Shown: positions 44,639 through 53,654 of the stretch, one piece after another
Layout of the letters: each line of letters begins with the position of its first letter
Position numbering within the stretch: the stretch's first letter is position 1
Assembly: GCA_035628915.1 (NCBI GenBank)
Contig: DASPIW010000053.1
Location: 62,001-126,000 of the forward strand
Reading direction: 5' to 3'
Length of the DNA: 64,000 nt
DNA from: JARBUG01 sp035628915
GTDB lineage: Bacteria > Bacillota > Sulfobacillia > Symbiobacteriales > Symbiobacteriaceae
Notes under the pieces: model-generated
Databases searched by the model: none
The model's input: only the letters and a program-made list of their open reading frames with translations
Told to the model about the DNA's origin: nothing
Translations under genes and position numbers: made by a program

Positions 44639-45292
44639 ATGCGTTCAAGTTTTCATGAACAGCTGGCCGAACTGCAGCGAGACCTGCTCAAAATGGGCGT
44701 CTTCGTGTCCGAGGCCATCCAGAAAGCGGTGGATTCACTGGCCCGCGTGGATGCGGCCGCAGCCCGCGAAGTGATTGCGGGCGATGACACGGTCGATCAG
44801 ATGCTGATCGATATCGAGCAGCGCTGCCTGCAGCTGATGGCCCTGCAGCAGCCGCTGGCAAGCGATCTCCGGGCCATCGGGACGGCCCTGAAGATCGTCA
44901 CCGACCTGGAGCGCATGGCCGACCATGCCACTGACATTGCCAAGGTGACCGTCAAGCTCGAAGGCGAAAAGCTGATTCAGGAGCTGGTGCGGATTCCGCG
45001 CATGGCCCAGCGGGTGGTCACCATGACCCACGAAGCCCTGGAGGCGTTTGTCACCCGCGACGTCGGGCGCGCCAAAGCGATGATCGCCATGGACGATGAA
45101 ATCGACGCGCTTTACAAGGGGGCGTTCGATCATATCATGGCGATCATGCAGACCCAGCCCCAGCATGTGCGCCAGGCTACCTACCTGCTGCTGGTGGCGA
45201 TGTACCTGGAGCGGGTCGGCGACCATGCGACGAACCTGGGCGAATGGACGATCTACATGGTGACGGGCGAACTGAAGGACATGAACCAATAA
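44639..45292 (+). CDS. phoU: PhoU phosphate signalling protein, copy 2 (pst operon)
   Basis: The 217-residue protein has the PhoU metal motifs ERMADHATDIAK and ERVGDHATNLGEW. It is the last gene of the pst operon, 90 bases after pstB. The gap contains short GC-rich hairpins and an AGGAGG 12 bases before the ATG. It probably inhibits PhoR when phosphate is plentiful. Clearly paralogous to the copy at 34581. Confidence 0.96.
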   Translation: MRSSFHEQLAELQRDLLKMGVFVSEAIQKAVDSLARVDAAAAREVIAGDDTVDQMLIDIEQRCLQLMALQQPLASDLRAIGTALKIVTDLERMADHATDIAKVTVKLEGEKLIQELVRIPRMAQRVVTMTHEALEAFVTRDVGRAKAMIAMDDEIDALYKGAFDHIMAIMQTQPQHVRQATYLLLVAMYLERVGDHATNLGEWTIYMVTGELKDMNQ

Positions 45293-45312
45293 GGCGGGCG
45301 GAAGCCGAGGTG

Positions 45313-45960
45313 ATGGAGCCCATGTCCGTCCGTGTACTGGGGCTGGACCCCGGCAAGACGACCGGCTGGTTTTTGACGAAGGGCTACGACCCCGTGGGTT
45401 GCGGTTCCGAACGGGACGCCATGAAGATTCTGGAGTACGTAAGCCACGTGGACGTCGTCGTCGTCGAAGATGCAATGGATATGGGTCAGGTGGAGCCCCT
45501 CCGCCGAGTCCTGGATGTACCGTGGGTCGGCGTGACGCCGGAGCAGCTGCAGCGGCGGCTGTTCTCCCGCGTGCTGGGGCGGAAGCTGGTGAACGGGCCC
45601 CTCGCCCGGCGGGAAGTGGTGAAGCGGGCCTTCGGCACCCCCCCGGGCGACGTGCACGCCCTGGACGCGGCCTGCCTGGCGCTCTGGTGGCTTGCCGGCA
45701 GCGATATGGAAACCCAGGCCGGAGCGCCCGGCCTGGGCAACTTGCGCGTCTGGGATATGTTCACGATTCGCGACGAATTCGGCGAGGAGACGTACCAGGT
45801 CGTGCCGCCCAACACGGCGGATCCCGCAGCCGGGATGGTTTCCTGGGCTTCTCCCCTGGTGCTGGCTGTCAAAGATGCGCAGCCCGGTCAGCAGGTCACC
45901 GTACAGGCGCCCGGCGGGGCCTGGCAGTGCACGTTGGCGCGCATTGAGCCAAGGGACTAG
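45313..45960 (+). CDS. RuvC-like/GreA C-terminal domain fusion protein
   Basis: A 215-residue protein. Residues 1-130 have the RNase H/RuvC-like layout: the first acidic strand VRVLGLDPGKTTGW, a second acidic strand VVVVEDAM, and DVHALDAACLALWWL near the end, as in RuvC-type resolvases. Residues 145-215 (FTIRDEFGEETYQVV, then GMVSWASPLVLAVK and QQVTVQAPGGAWQC) closely resemble the FKBP-like C-terminal domain of GreA/GreB elongation factors. Without the GreA coiled coil it would dock on RNA polymerase but not enter its channel. Start at ATG 45313 or 45322. It begins 20 bases after phoU, possibly by read-through. No function is established; nuclease activity tied to transcription is inference. 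Confidence 0.75.
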   Translation: MEPMSVRVLGLDPGKTTGWFLTKGYDPVGCGSERDAMKILEYVSHVDVVVVEDAMDMGQVEPLRRVLDVPWVGVTPEQLQRRLFSRVLGRKLVNGPLARREVVKRAFGTPPGDVHALDAACLALWWLAGSDMETQAGAPGLGNLRVWDMFTIRDEFGEETYQVVPPNTADPAAGMVSWASPLVLAVKDAQPGQQVTVQAPGGAWQCTLARIEPRD

Positions 45961-46077
45961 CTATTCGCACATTGTTGGCCGCTCGTTGATGAGACGTTCA
46001 CAGTCCTGACGCTTCCGATTCATACCTCTCCCTTACGATCAGAAGTGTCCGAAAGCACTCGAAGGGAGCGGTCTGAA

Positions 46078-46602
46078 GTGACGAAGCTGTGGACAAAGGT
46101 TGCCGGAGTACTGGTGGCTGGAGCGGTTCTGTTGGGCAGCAGTGCGGCGGCGCTGGCAGCGCCGGCGGAGACTGAGGAGAAGCCGGCGGCTGCACAGACC
46201 GAGAAGGCAAAGGCCGAGTTCAAACATTGGCGGGATCAGGCCCGGGAGCTGCACCAGAAAGTGGTCGCCGAGCGGGAGCAGTTGCGGGGCAATCTGGAAA
46301 CGATCAAGGGCCTCGTGGCGGAGCTGAAGCAGGACCCGGACAAGAACCGCAAGCAGCTTGAGATCGCCCGGGTCGATCTGCGGGAGCTGAAGCTGCTGTT
46401 GGGTGACCGCAAGCAGGTGAACGAGCAGCTGAAGGCCGCCGTCCAAGCCTTCAAGGCTGCGGTGGAGGCCCAGGATCGCGAAGCGGCGGCCCGTGAAGCC
46501 GGCCGTGCGATGAGCCTGCTGCAGACAAAGCTGGATCTGCTGCGGGCGGCGAATCACAAGGCTGACCAGGCGATTGCTCATCTGAAGGCGGCAGGCAACT
46601 GA
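46078..46602 (+). CDS. Secreted coiled-coil protein
   Basis: GTG 46078 with AAGGGAG nine bases upstream. A Sec signal (VAGVLVAGAVLLGSSAAALA, cleavage after ALA-A) precedes about 145 residues of uninterrupted charged heptads (KAKAEFKHWRDQARELHQKV onward), giving one long coiled coil. No domain recognised; resembles uncharacterised secreted coiled-coil proteins of Firmicutes. Monocistronic by spacing. Confidence 0.82.
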   Translation: MTKLWTKVAGVLVAGAVLLGSSAAALAAPAETEEKPAAAQTEKAKAEFKHWRDQARELHQKVVAEREQLRGNLETIKGLVAELKQDPDKNRKQLEIARVDLRELKLLLGDRKQVNEQLKAAVQAFKAAVEAQDREAAAREAGRAMSLLQTKLDLLRAANHKADQAIAHLKAAGN

Positions 46603-46694
46603 GCCACGGGTTCATTGACCCCGGCAGTCATGCAGGAGTTGGCAGCTCTCCGCGGAAGATTACAGGCGCATCAACCGACAGGAGGGATTCCCGC

Positions 46695-47498
46695 ATGACC
46701 TTCTCGATTGTGGCGTACGATGCCGCCACCGAGCAGTTGGGCATCGCTGTGCAGTCCAAGGCTTTCGCCGTCGGCAGCCTCGTCCCGTGGCTCCTGCCGG
46801 GAGTCGGTGCCGTGGCAACCCAGGCCAACGTCAACATCGACTACGGCCCCCGGGGGCTGGCCCTCCTGAAGGAAGGCAACAGCCCCGCAGACGTCATCGG
46901 CCTACTGACGAAGGATGACGAAGGCCGCAAGGTCCGCCAGATTGGCGTCGTCGACGTGCAGGGCCGGTCTGCGACCTACACGGGCGAGAACTGCCTGGAT
47001 TGCGCCGGCGGGTTGAGGGGCGAAGGCTGGGCCTGCCAGGGGAACATCCTGGCGGGGCCCCGGGTGGTCGAAGCGATGGCCGAAGCCTACACGAACACGG
47101 CGGCACCCTTCCCCGAGCGGCTCCTGGCGGCGCTGAGCGCCGGGCAGGAAGCCGGGGGCGATATCCGGGGCATGCAGTCGGCCTGCCTGCGGGTTGTGGG
47201 CAAGAACCCCAACCGGTCAGACGGCATCCTCGCCGACCTGCGGGTGGACGACCATCACACCCCGATTGAGGAGCTCATTAGGGTCTACCACGTTTGGCAA
47301 AAGATCGTGGCAACGAACACGGACGAGTGGATCGACTATGCCGGCGACATCGTGCTGATCTCCGAGCAGTTGATGCACAAGCTGCATATTCCCGGCCTCC
47401 AGGGGCTGGCTGATCACCTGGGCATCCCCGAAGCGATTCACGGGCGGAAGATCAGCCAGAAGTTCCGCCGGGCCATCTACAGCGAGCGGCAGAAGTAA
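46695..47498 (+). CDS. DUF1028 family protein
   Basis: The 267-residue protein begins TFSIVAYDAATEQLGIAVQS, includes GAVATQANVNIDYG and GENCLDCAGG with WACQGNIL, all typical of DUF1028, whose fold is Ntn-hydrolase-like. The C-terminal 60 residues (DHHTPIEELIRVYHVWQKIV onward) are the peptidoglycan-binding-like extension present in some members. Activity unknown. ATG with CAGGAGGG upstream. Confidence 0.9.
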   Translation: MTFSIVAYDAATEQLGIAVQSKAFAVGSLVPWLLPGVGAVATQANVNIDYGPRGLALLKEGNSPADVIGLLTKDDEGRKVRQIGVVDVQGRSATYTGENCLDCAGGLRGEGWACQGNILAGPRVVEAMAEAYTNTAAPFPERLLAALSAGQEAGGDIRGMQSACLRVVGKNPNRSDGILADLRVDDHHTPIEELIRVYHVWQKIVATNTDEWIDYAGDIVLISEQLMHKLHIPGLQGLADHLGIPEAIHGRKISQKFRRAIYSERQK

Positions 47499-47531
47499 GC
47501 GGGGCCGGCGAAATCGCCGGCCCCGTTTTCC
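47499..47531. terminator. Bidirectional terminator
   Basis: GGGGCCGGCG and CGCCGGCCCC pair around AAAT, followed by GTTTTCC. It separates convergent genes at 46695 and 47541. Confidence 0.9.
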
Positions 47532-47540
47532 TGCGTACTG

Positions 47541-49856
47541 TTATTCCTCGTTCTGGTCGATCGCGTTGCCCTCGAACTGGTTGCCCAGGCCGGTGCTAAA
47601 GTTGGTGCCCTCCAGGCCGTAGCCCCGGTAGATGCCCATCTCCGCGCTGTTGCGGATGGTGGTGTTCTTGATGAAGGCGCCGAGATCGTCTTCAAGAGAA
47701 ACCCCGTAATTGGCGTACTCGATCGTCACGTTCTCCAGGCGGTTGCCGGCGCCGGCATCGCCGCTGAAGTTGATGCCTTCCCAGGCCCCTGCGCGGGCCA
47801 ACTCGCTGGTGAACTTGATCGGCTTGCCGGCAGCGCCCACGGCGATCAGGCTGCCCGAGCCGCTGCTGCTGCCGACCTGGATCCCGGCATCCTTGGCGAA
47901 GTTCAGCTCCGTGCCGGCCTCAATGGTCAGCTTCGGGCTGGTTGCACCGCCGATGTAAATGTTCAGGTTCACCTTGTACGGGATTCCCTGGTTCCGCCAC
48001 GTCGCCGATCTGGTGACCTCGCCACTGCTAGACCCGCCCACCGAAATGTTGACGAACTGCTGGTCGTTTTCGGCGAAGCTCTGGCCGGCAGGCAGGAAAC
48101 CTACATGGTCCGGTTCCATCTGAATGGGCCAGCCATTCGCACGGAAGAAGTTGCCGGTGGATTCGGGCTTCATCTCAACCTTGCCATAGGTCTCCAGACC
48201 GCTCCGGGCGGCCCCGGCGATCAGGCTGTTCTGAAGCAGGAACTTCACGGTCTTGTCTCCGCTCGACTCAACCATCAGACCGGCTCCATACTCCTCGTTG
48301 GTGCCGCCGTAGGCGATCACTACGCCGACCAGACGGCTCTTGTCGCCCGCGTTGCCCTGGATGTTAATGCCGCCCCAGGCGCCACGGTCGGGCGAAGAAG
48401 CCCATGGGCCGAAGACGATTGCCCGGTTCGATCCGCACAGGGCACAACCCGGCTCAATGCTGGCGGCGTTGGCCAGCTTCAGGCCGGTTTCCAGCTCAGC
48501 CTGTCCGACCTTCCATTCGCCGCCGCCCTCGGGTCGGGTGAACCACTCGCCGCCGCCTTCCGGCCTGGCCACGGAATCGGCCACCAGGTAGCCGGGGGCT
48601 CTTTCACCGACGGTCAGGTACGTGTCGTTCATCCACAGGGTGATGACGCCCGGTTCGATGGTCAGCGTGGGGGAGGAGTTGCCCTCAACTTCAACGTTCG
48701 AGCTGATGGCGTAAGGAATCGAGACGTTCCGCCACGTGGTGTTCGTGGCCACGGTCGCCGTGCCTGAGCCGTCCTCACTGATGTTGACGGCGTTGATGGC
48801 GTTGTTCTTGAACTCGCCGCGCGGCAGATTGTGGCTGCCGAAGATGGCGGTCATGATCGGGAAGCCGCCCTCTGTTCCGTTGACGGTGGTGCCGTTGATC
48901 TTCAAGTTCGCACTGCCGGCCTTCAGGCGACCCTGGTAGGCCAGGCGCAGTCCGACGCCGAGACTGTTCTTGATCTCGACGTCCTTCATGAGAACTTCGA
49001 CCATCTTTCCGTCGCCCTCGATGTAGACGGCGCCCCAAGCCTGCTCACCGGCATACTCGATTCGGGCGCCCTCGATGACCGTGTCATTGATGAGCGTCTG
49101 GTTGCCGAAGCGGAGGCCGCTCCAGAAGCCCGGCTGCGGGCCGGAAGTCGCGGCGGTGAATACGGCAGGATCCGTCGCCTTGCCATAGACCTTCAAGCCG
49201 CCGGGAGCCATGCCGCCGACATCGATCCGGGCATTATGCTCGAACTGGATGACCGCGCCGGCTTCAATCGAGAGAATTGGGCTGTCCTGGCCTTCCACGC
49301 GGAAGGCGCCCTTCACGACATGGGGGCTGCCGCAGCGGCCCCAGGTCTCGCCGCCGCTGGCGATGGTGCCCTCATGCACCTGGAACGGAGCCAGGGTGCA
49401 GCCACCACCGGTCTTGATGGTGGCCTTCATTTCGGCGGCGACAAAGCCCACTTCGGCACCCAGCGCCTCCGCAACGAAGCGCAGCGGCACGAAGGTCCGG
49501 CTGTTGATCAGGACGGGTGGCACCGCCAGGGTGACGGGCACTCCATCCACAAGCGCTGAACCCTCACCCACTGTCAGTTTGATGATTTTGGTGCCCTTGG
49601 TGGCCGTAACGGTCCAGGTGGCTGCATCCCACTCGATCGTGGCGCCCATCACCTCGAAGATCGCACGCAGCGGTACCATTGTACGGCCTTCCACAATGAA
49701 GGCATCGGCATTGAGGATCTGGCCGTCAATCTCGACGCTGGCTTTGATCAGGCTGGCGGCATCCAGGTTCTGGCGCTCAGCGGCGGCCGCGGGAGCCAGG
49801 GTCATCAGCAAGACCAGGACGGCCAGCAGAGCCATGAGTGGGCGAAAACGGCGCAT
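47541..49856 (-). CDS. Secreted copper-amine-oxidase-N/parallel beta-helix protein
   Basis: A 771-residue protein. Signal peptide (RPLMALLAVLVLLMTLAPAAAA), then a copper-amine-oxidase-N type domain about residues 25-140 (VEGRTMVPLRAIFEVMGATI; NSRTFVPLRFVAEALGAEV). The long C-terminal part is made of right-handed beta-helix-like turns of the kind LTIEAGTxLxFxxxAxIxVG and W-x-GI-x-FxGDAGxxNRLENVTIEYA. A short duplicated unit RPEGGGEW occurs twice in tandem in the middle. AAGGAGGG precedes ATG 49856. Likely cell-surface or envelope polysaccharide-binding; enzymatic activity not evident. Confidence 0.85.
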   Translation of the reverse strand: MRRFRPLMALLAVLVLLMTLAPAAAAERQNLDAASLIKASVEIDGQILNADAFIVEGRTMVPLRAIFEVMGATIEWDAATWTVTATKGTKIIKLTVGEGSALVDGVPVTLAVPPVLINSRTFVPLRFVAEALGAEVGFVAAEMKATIKTGGGCTLAPFQVHEGTIASGGETWGRCGSPHVVKGAFRVEGQDSPILSIEAGAVIQFEHNARIDVGGMAPGGLKVYGKATDPAVFTAATSGPQPGFWSGLRFGNQTLINDTVIEGARIEYAGEQAWGAVYIEGDGKMVEVLMKDVEIKNSLGVGLRLAYQGRLKAGSANLKINGTTVNGTEGGFPIMTAIFGSHNLPRGEFKNNAINAVNISEDGSGTATVATNTTWRNVSIPYAISSNVEVEGNSSPTLTIEPGVITLWMNDTYLTVGERAPGYLVADSVARPEGGGEWFTRPEGGGEWKVGQAELETGLKLANAASIEPGCALCGSNRAIVFGPWASSPDRGAWGGINIQGNAGDKSRLVGVVIAYGGTNEEYGAGLMVESSGDKTVKFLLQNSLIAGAARSGLETYGKVEMKPESTGNFFRANGWPIQMEPDHVGFLPAGQSFAENDQQFVNISVGGSSSGEVTRSATWRNQGIPYKVNLNIYIGGATSPKLTIEAGTELNFAKDAGIQVGSSSGSGSLIAVGAAGKPIKFTSELARAGAWEGINFSGDAGAGNRLENVTIEYANYGVSLEDDLGAFIKNTTIRNSAEMGIYRGYGLEGTNFSTGLGNQFEGNAIDQNEE

Positions 49857-49893
49857 ACGATTCCCTCCTTGAAAAATGAACAGGACGCGCAAC

Positions 49894-50106
49894 CTAGCGG
49901 GGACGGTGCGGGTGGGGCTTGGGATGCGTGGACGACAACCACGAGCGCATGACGGCAACCGCTTCATCGAGACCGTGGACGTAGACCTTGAGACCGGTTT
50001 GCACGTGCTCCACCTGCCAGCGTTCGACGGGGGGCTGTCCTTCGGCGGCGTACGGCTCGCGCCGGATGCGCACCACGAAGGTATCGGCAGAACGAGGCGT
50101 CTCCAT
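49894..50106 (-). CDS. Small hypothetical protein
   Basis: A 70-residue frame (DTFVVRIRREPYAAEGQPPV, then WQVEHVQTGLKVYVHGLDEA) with a coherent beta-beta-beta-alpha look and a His/Pro/Lys-rich end. GGGGGGACCGCC precedes the ATG. It lies upstream of the beta-helix gene on the same strand, 37 bases away. No family recognised. Confidence 0.6.
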   Translation of the reverse strand: METPRSADTFVVRIRREPYAAEGQPPVERWQVEHVQTGLKVYVHGLDEAVAVMRSWLSSTHPKPHPHRPR

Positions 50107-50220
50107 GGCGGTCCCCCCCGGGGGCGTGGCGGTGTTGCGACAGAGGTAAGTTCTTCCTCAGGTATAACAAGGCTGACTTAATGCGGGCCTAAAGAAAACT
50201 CAAAACCTGCGCGGGGAAAT

Positions 50221-50257
50221 GACGGGGCCACCTGATTCGCATCAGGCGGCCCCGGGC
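50221..50257. terminator. Terminator-like hairpin after the BTAD regulator
   Basis: GGGGCC..CCTGA pairs with TCAGG..GGCCCC around TTCGCA, just past the regulator stop on the minus strand. Only a weak T-run follows (GTCATTT). Confidence 0.65.
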
Positions 50258-50270
50258 ATATATGGCGATG

Positions 50271-52517
50271 CTAGACCTGGCCTGAGCGAATGCGGCGGGC
50301 GAGTTCCCGTGTCTCCGGCATGGGCTCCTCCCCCAGCTCCCGGCGGAGCACTTCACAGCAACGCTTCAGATCCCGAAAGGCGATGGCGCGGTTGCCCTGG
50401 CGGGCGTGCGCCCGCATCAGCAGCCGGTAGGCCGCTTCACGGATCGGGTCGGCCATCAGCACACGCTGGGCCCGCTCCACGGCTTCGGATGGGCGCCCGC
50501 CGTCCAGGGCGACATCGCCCAGCTGCAGCACCAGCTCCAGATACTGCTCACGGAGGCGCTCGCGGTCGGCCGCGGCCCAGTCTTCGTAGGGATCGTCAGC
50601 GAGGAAGTCGCCACCGTAGGCCGCTTCGGCCTGTTCCCACTCGGCTACGGCCAGGGCCGACTGACCGCGGTGCAGCCACCAGTTGCCGCGTTCGAGGTGG
50701 CTCCGGAACCGGTCCACATCCAGCAAAAGAGGAACTTCAGGGTTCAGCATGTAGCCACGGCCACGCCTCACGATCAGCGTGACGCCCTGGGGTGGATCAA
50801 GCAGCCGGCGCAGGGTAGAAAGCGTCACCTCAAACGAGCGGTCGGCCGATTCGGGATCGGACTCCGGCCAGATCGCGTCAAGGATTTGCTCACGGGCCAC
50901 GGCCCGCCCGCGCTGGGCGACCAGGAACTTGAAGAGCGAAACGGCTTTTTGCGAGCGGGCAGCGCCCAAGTCCACTTCGACCCCCGCCCGCAGTACCCGG
51001 AAAGCGCCCAGGAGCTGCACCGAGAGCGCCGTCGCTTCGGGCAGGCGCCCCGCCGCAGCCACCACCGGCCGAGCCGCCGGAACCGCCTGCAGCAGGGCGA
51101 GCAGGCCCCGGGCCGAAGCACGCTGGATCAGCCCGGCGAGCGGCTGCGCCGAGGTGCCCGGGCCTGCCGCACCACAGACCGACGCGCTTACGGGAAGCTC
51201 CATGGCAAGCAGGTGCATATGCCGGAAGTGGGCCGCCATCGCGAGGGCCCGCTGGAGATGGCCGGCGCTCTGGTCGGTTTGCCCCTTTTGGGCTGCGTCG
51301 ACGGCCAGATACCAATACCCGAGCAATGTCTCGCCAGGCGCGTTCAGCTCCATGAGGGCAGCGACACAACGGGCAAGCTGCCCGGCGGCGTCCGAGTCAC
51401 CCAGCAGCAGGTGGGCAATCGCTTCATGCATGCCGGCCACCGTTCGGAAAGCGGGTGAACAGTAGCTGCAGCTCAAGGTGTGCGCTTCGGCTGCACAATC
51501 GGCCGCCAGGCCGGCATGGCCATTGCGACGGTGCAAGGTGCCTACAGCGAGCTGCGTCTCGGCGATCCCGCCGGGGTCCCGGAGCCGTTCCCACAGCGCC
51601 AGGGCCTTATGGTACAGCTCCAGCGCTGCGGCAAACTCGTCGCGGTCCCGGTAAATGTCGCCCAGGCACGCGAGGCTGGCGGCCTGAATCCGCACCATGC
51701 CCAGCCGGGCGGCGATGCGCAGGGCCTCATCGAGCACGGATTGGGCTTCCGCCAGGAGCCCCAGCTGCTGATAGCAGCGCCCGAGGCTGTCAAGCGTGTA
51801 AGCCAGGGACAGTTCACCCGGCCGGCCGCGCTTCATATCCAGCGCCTGTTCCAGCCAGTACCGGGCCTGTGCGGGCTCCCCGAGGTCCAAGTACACATGC
51901 CCCAGGTTGTGGGCCGCCCGGGCGAGCCCCGCCCGGTCGCCGCATGCCCGGAAGTAGGCCAGGGCCTTCACCGTCACGACCACCAAACCTGTGGGATCCA
52001 GGGCGGTGAGCCGCTCCACCTCGCTCGGATCGAGCGCTGGTGTCATTCGGTCCGGCGGGGCCGGATCAGCGGGCATGAGGCGGCAGGCCTCTGCAAAGGC
52101 GGCCCGCGCCCGGTCCCGGCGGCCTTCGGATTCGTGAAGGCAACCTTCGGCAACGCGTACGGACAACAGCCAGCGGCGGGCCTGCAGCCCTTCAGGGCCA
52201 TCCAAGCGGCCTGTCCAGAAATCGGAAAGCTCGTCCAGTTCGAGCAATGCCATGGTGGTGCGCCGTTGCTCGGACAGAAGCCAGACCCGGATGAACCGGA
52301 CGCGCGGATCACCGCGCCAGGCCTCCGGCAGCGCTTCGATCCAGGCGACCAATTGCGGCACCGACAGATTCTGCTCGCCCTGGATCAGGCGAAGTGAAGC
52401 ATCGTACACCGCTTCCACGGCAAGGGCATAGTCCCCGTTCTCAAGCAGTGCGTCCACCGGCCGCAGCGAGCGAATCGGGCCCTTGCCGGATGCGAGTAAC
52501 GCCAAAGGTTCTTTCAC
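50271..52517 (-). CDS. SARP/BTAD-domain transcriptional regulator with TPR repeats
   Basis: The 748-residue protein has an N-terminal array of TPR-like helices from about residue 30 to 470 (for example RAAHNLGHVYLDLGEPAQAR, AYTLDSLGRCYQQLGLLAEA, ASLACLGDIYRDRDEFAAAL). Then comes a winged-helix DNA-binding domain (LLGAFRVLRAGVEVDL; VTLSTLRRLL; VRRGRGYML), then a BTAD bacterial activator domain (VDRFRSHLERG to IAFRDLKRCCEVLRRELGEE). The usual SARP order is DNA-binding domain first, so the N-terminal TPR block is a variant layout. No P-loop is present. Target genes not evident; a LysR gene is divergent from it. Confidence 0.87.
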   Translation of the reverse strand: MKEPLALLASGKGPIRSLRPVDALLENGDYALAVEAVYDASLRLIQGEQNLSVPQLVAWIEALPEAWRGDPRVRFIRVWLLSEQRRTTMALLELDELSDFWTGRLDGPEGLQARRWLLSVRVAEGCLHESEGRRDRARAAFAEACRLMPADPAPPDRMTPALDPSEVERLTALDPTGLVVVTVKALAYFRACGDRAGLARAAHNLGHVYLDLGEPAQARYWLEQALDMKRGRPGELSLAYTLDSLGRCYQQLGLLAEAQSVLDEALRIAARLGMVRIQAASLACLGDIYRDRDEFAAALELYHKALALWERLRDPGGIAETQLAVGTLHRRNGHAGLAADCAAEAHTLSCSYCSPAFRTVAGMHEAIAHLLLGDSDAAGQLARCVAALMELNAPGETLLGYWYLAVDAAQKGQTDQSAGHLQRALAMAAHFRHMHLLAMELPVSASVCGAAGPGTSAQPLAGLIQRASARGLLALLQAVPAARPVVAAAGRLPEATALSVQLLGAFRVLRAGVEVDLGAARSQKAVSLFKFLVAQRGRAVAREQILDAIWPESDPESADRSFEVTLSTLRRLLDPPQGVTLIVRRGRGYMLNPEVPLLLDVDRFRSHLERGNWWLHRGQSALAVAEWEQAEAAYGGDFLADDPYEDWAAADRERLREQYLELVLQLGDVALDGGRPSEAVERAQRVLMADPIREAAYRLLMRAHARQGNRAIAFRDLKRCCEVLRRELGEEPMPETRELARRIRSGQV

Positions 52518-52655
52518 GATTACGCCCCCCGGCCGTCATTCACTGGCTAATCGGACCATTTACAAGCACATGATGACACACGAAACGCCTTAGGGTCTTA
52601 AAGGTAGAGTAAAGCCTCCGTTGTGTTTTGGTTGCTTACACGCCATAATGCAGAT

Positions 52656-53537
52656 ATGGACATGAAGCACTTGCAGACCTTCGTACTGACAGCCAGAACC
52701 CTCAATTTCCGGAAGGCAGCGGAGCAATTATTCCTGGCCCAGCCTACGGTTACGCAGCACATTCGTCTGCTCGAGACGGAACTGCGGATCCAACTGTTCG
52801 ATCGCGGCGGCAAGCGGGTCCGCCTGACCCCTGCGGGCGAACGGTTTCTGCAGTATGCGGAGCAACTTCTGCACGTGTATGAGGAGGGCGTGCAGGAACT
52901 GGCGGGCTGGCAACAGGGATACCGAGACCGGCTGGTTCTGGCCGTTTCACCGCTGGTCGCCCGGTCCACCCTGCCGCGGGTGATGAACAAGTTCACGGCC
53001 GCCCATCCGGACGTGGAGATCGTGGTGCATATCGCACTGTCGCAGGAGATCCCGAACATGCTGGCGGATGGCCGTGCTCACTTGGGGCTTTCGCGCATGC
53101 CCGCCCACAGCCGCGACCTGCATGCGTCTGTCTGGTACAACGACCCGGTCATTCTGGTCGTGTCATCCGACGGGCAGGATCTGGATGCGGCGCCGCCCGA
53201 CTGGCGGGACGTCCTGGCGAAGAACCGGCTGCTGACTCACAATCATCCGATCTATTGGGACGACCTGCTGGTTTCGATCCACCGGCACGGCGTGTGGGTG
53301 CGGACCATGGAAGTGAGCCTGGTGGATATCACCAAAGTCTTTATTGAGGAAGGGCTGGGCGTCTCGTTCCTGCCCACCTCCACGGTCCGGCGGGAGCTGC
53401 TGGAAGGGCGCCTGATGGAAGTCCCCACCCCTGGCCTGCCCCTGCCCGTGGCGGCCACCTACGTTGTCCATCCGGCGGCGGGTCCATCCGCGACGGCTGC
53501 CGCCTTCATGAAGTTCCTTACAGCGCCGCCCCGATAG
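52656..53537 (+). CDS. LysR-family transcriptional regulator
   Basis: The 293-residue protein has the N-terminal winged helix LQTFVLTARTLNFRKAAEQL and QPTVTQHIRLLETEL, and a periplasmic-binding-type effector domain (VLAVSPLVARSTLPRVMNKF onward). ATG 52656 or 52662 are both possible; no strong Shine-Dalgarno. Divergent from the BTAD regulator (138 bases), followed by its own terminator. Effector and targets unknown. Confidence 0.93.
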   Translation: MDMKHLQTFVLTARTLNFRKAAEQLFLAQPTVTQHIRLLETELRIQLFDRGGKRVRLTPAGERFLQYAEQLLHVYEEGVQELAGWQQGYRDRLVLAVSPLVARSTLPRVMNKFTAAHPDVEIVVHIALSQEIPNMLADGRAHLGLSRMPAHSRDLHASVWYNDPVILVVSSDGQDLDAAPPDWRDVLAKNRLLTHNHPIYWDDLLVSIHRHGVWVRTMEVSLVDITKVFIEEGLGVSFLPTSTVRRELLEGRLMEVPTPGLPLPVAATYVVHPAAGPSATAAAFMKFLTAPPR

Positions 53538-53544
53538 TACGAAT

Positions 53545-53570
53545 GCCCGGCTTTTCCAGCCGGGCTTTTC
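53545..53570 (+). terminator. Terminator after the LysR gene
   Basis: GCCCGGCT and AGCCGGGC pair around TTTCC, followed by TTTTC. Confidence 0.9.
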
Positions 53571-53654
53571 CTATGGAAAGATTCGAACGAATCCTCGATA
53601 TCAATGGTGAGGTCATGGATGGCCTTAAGTCGCGCCATGGAAGGTGAGAAAGGC

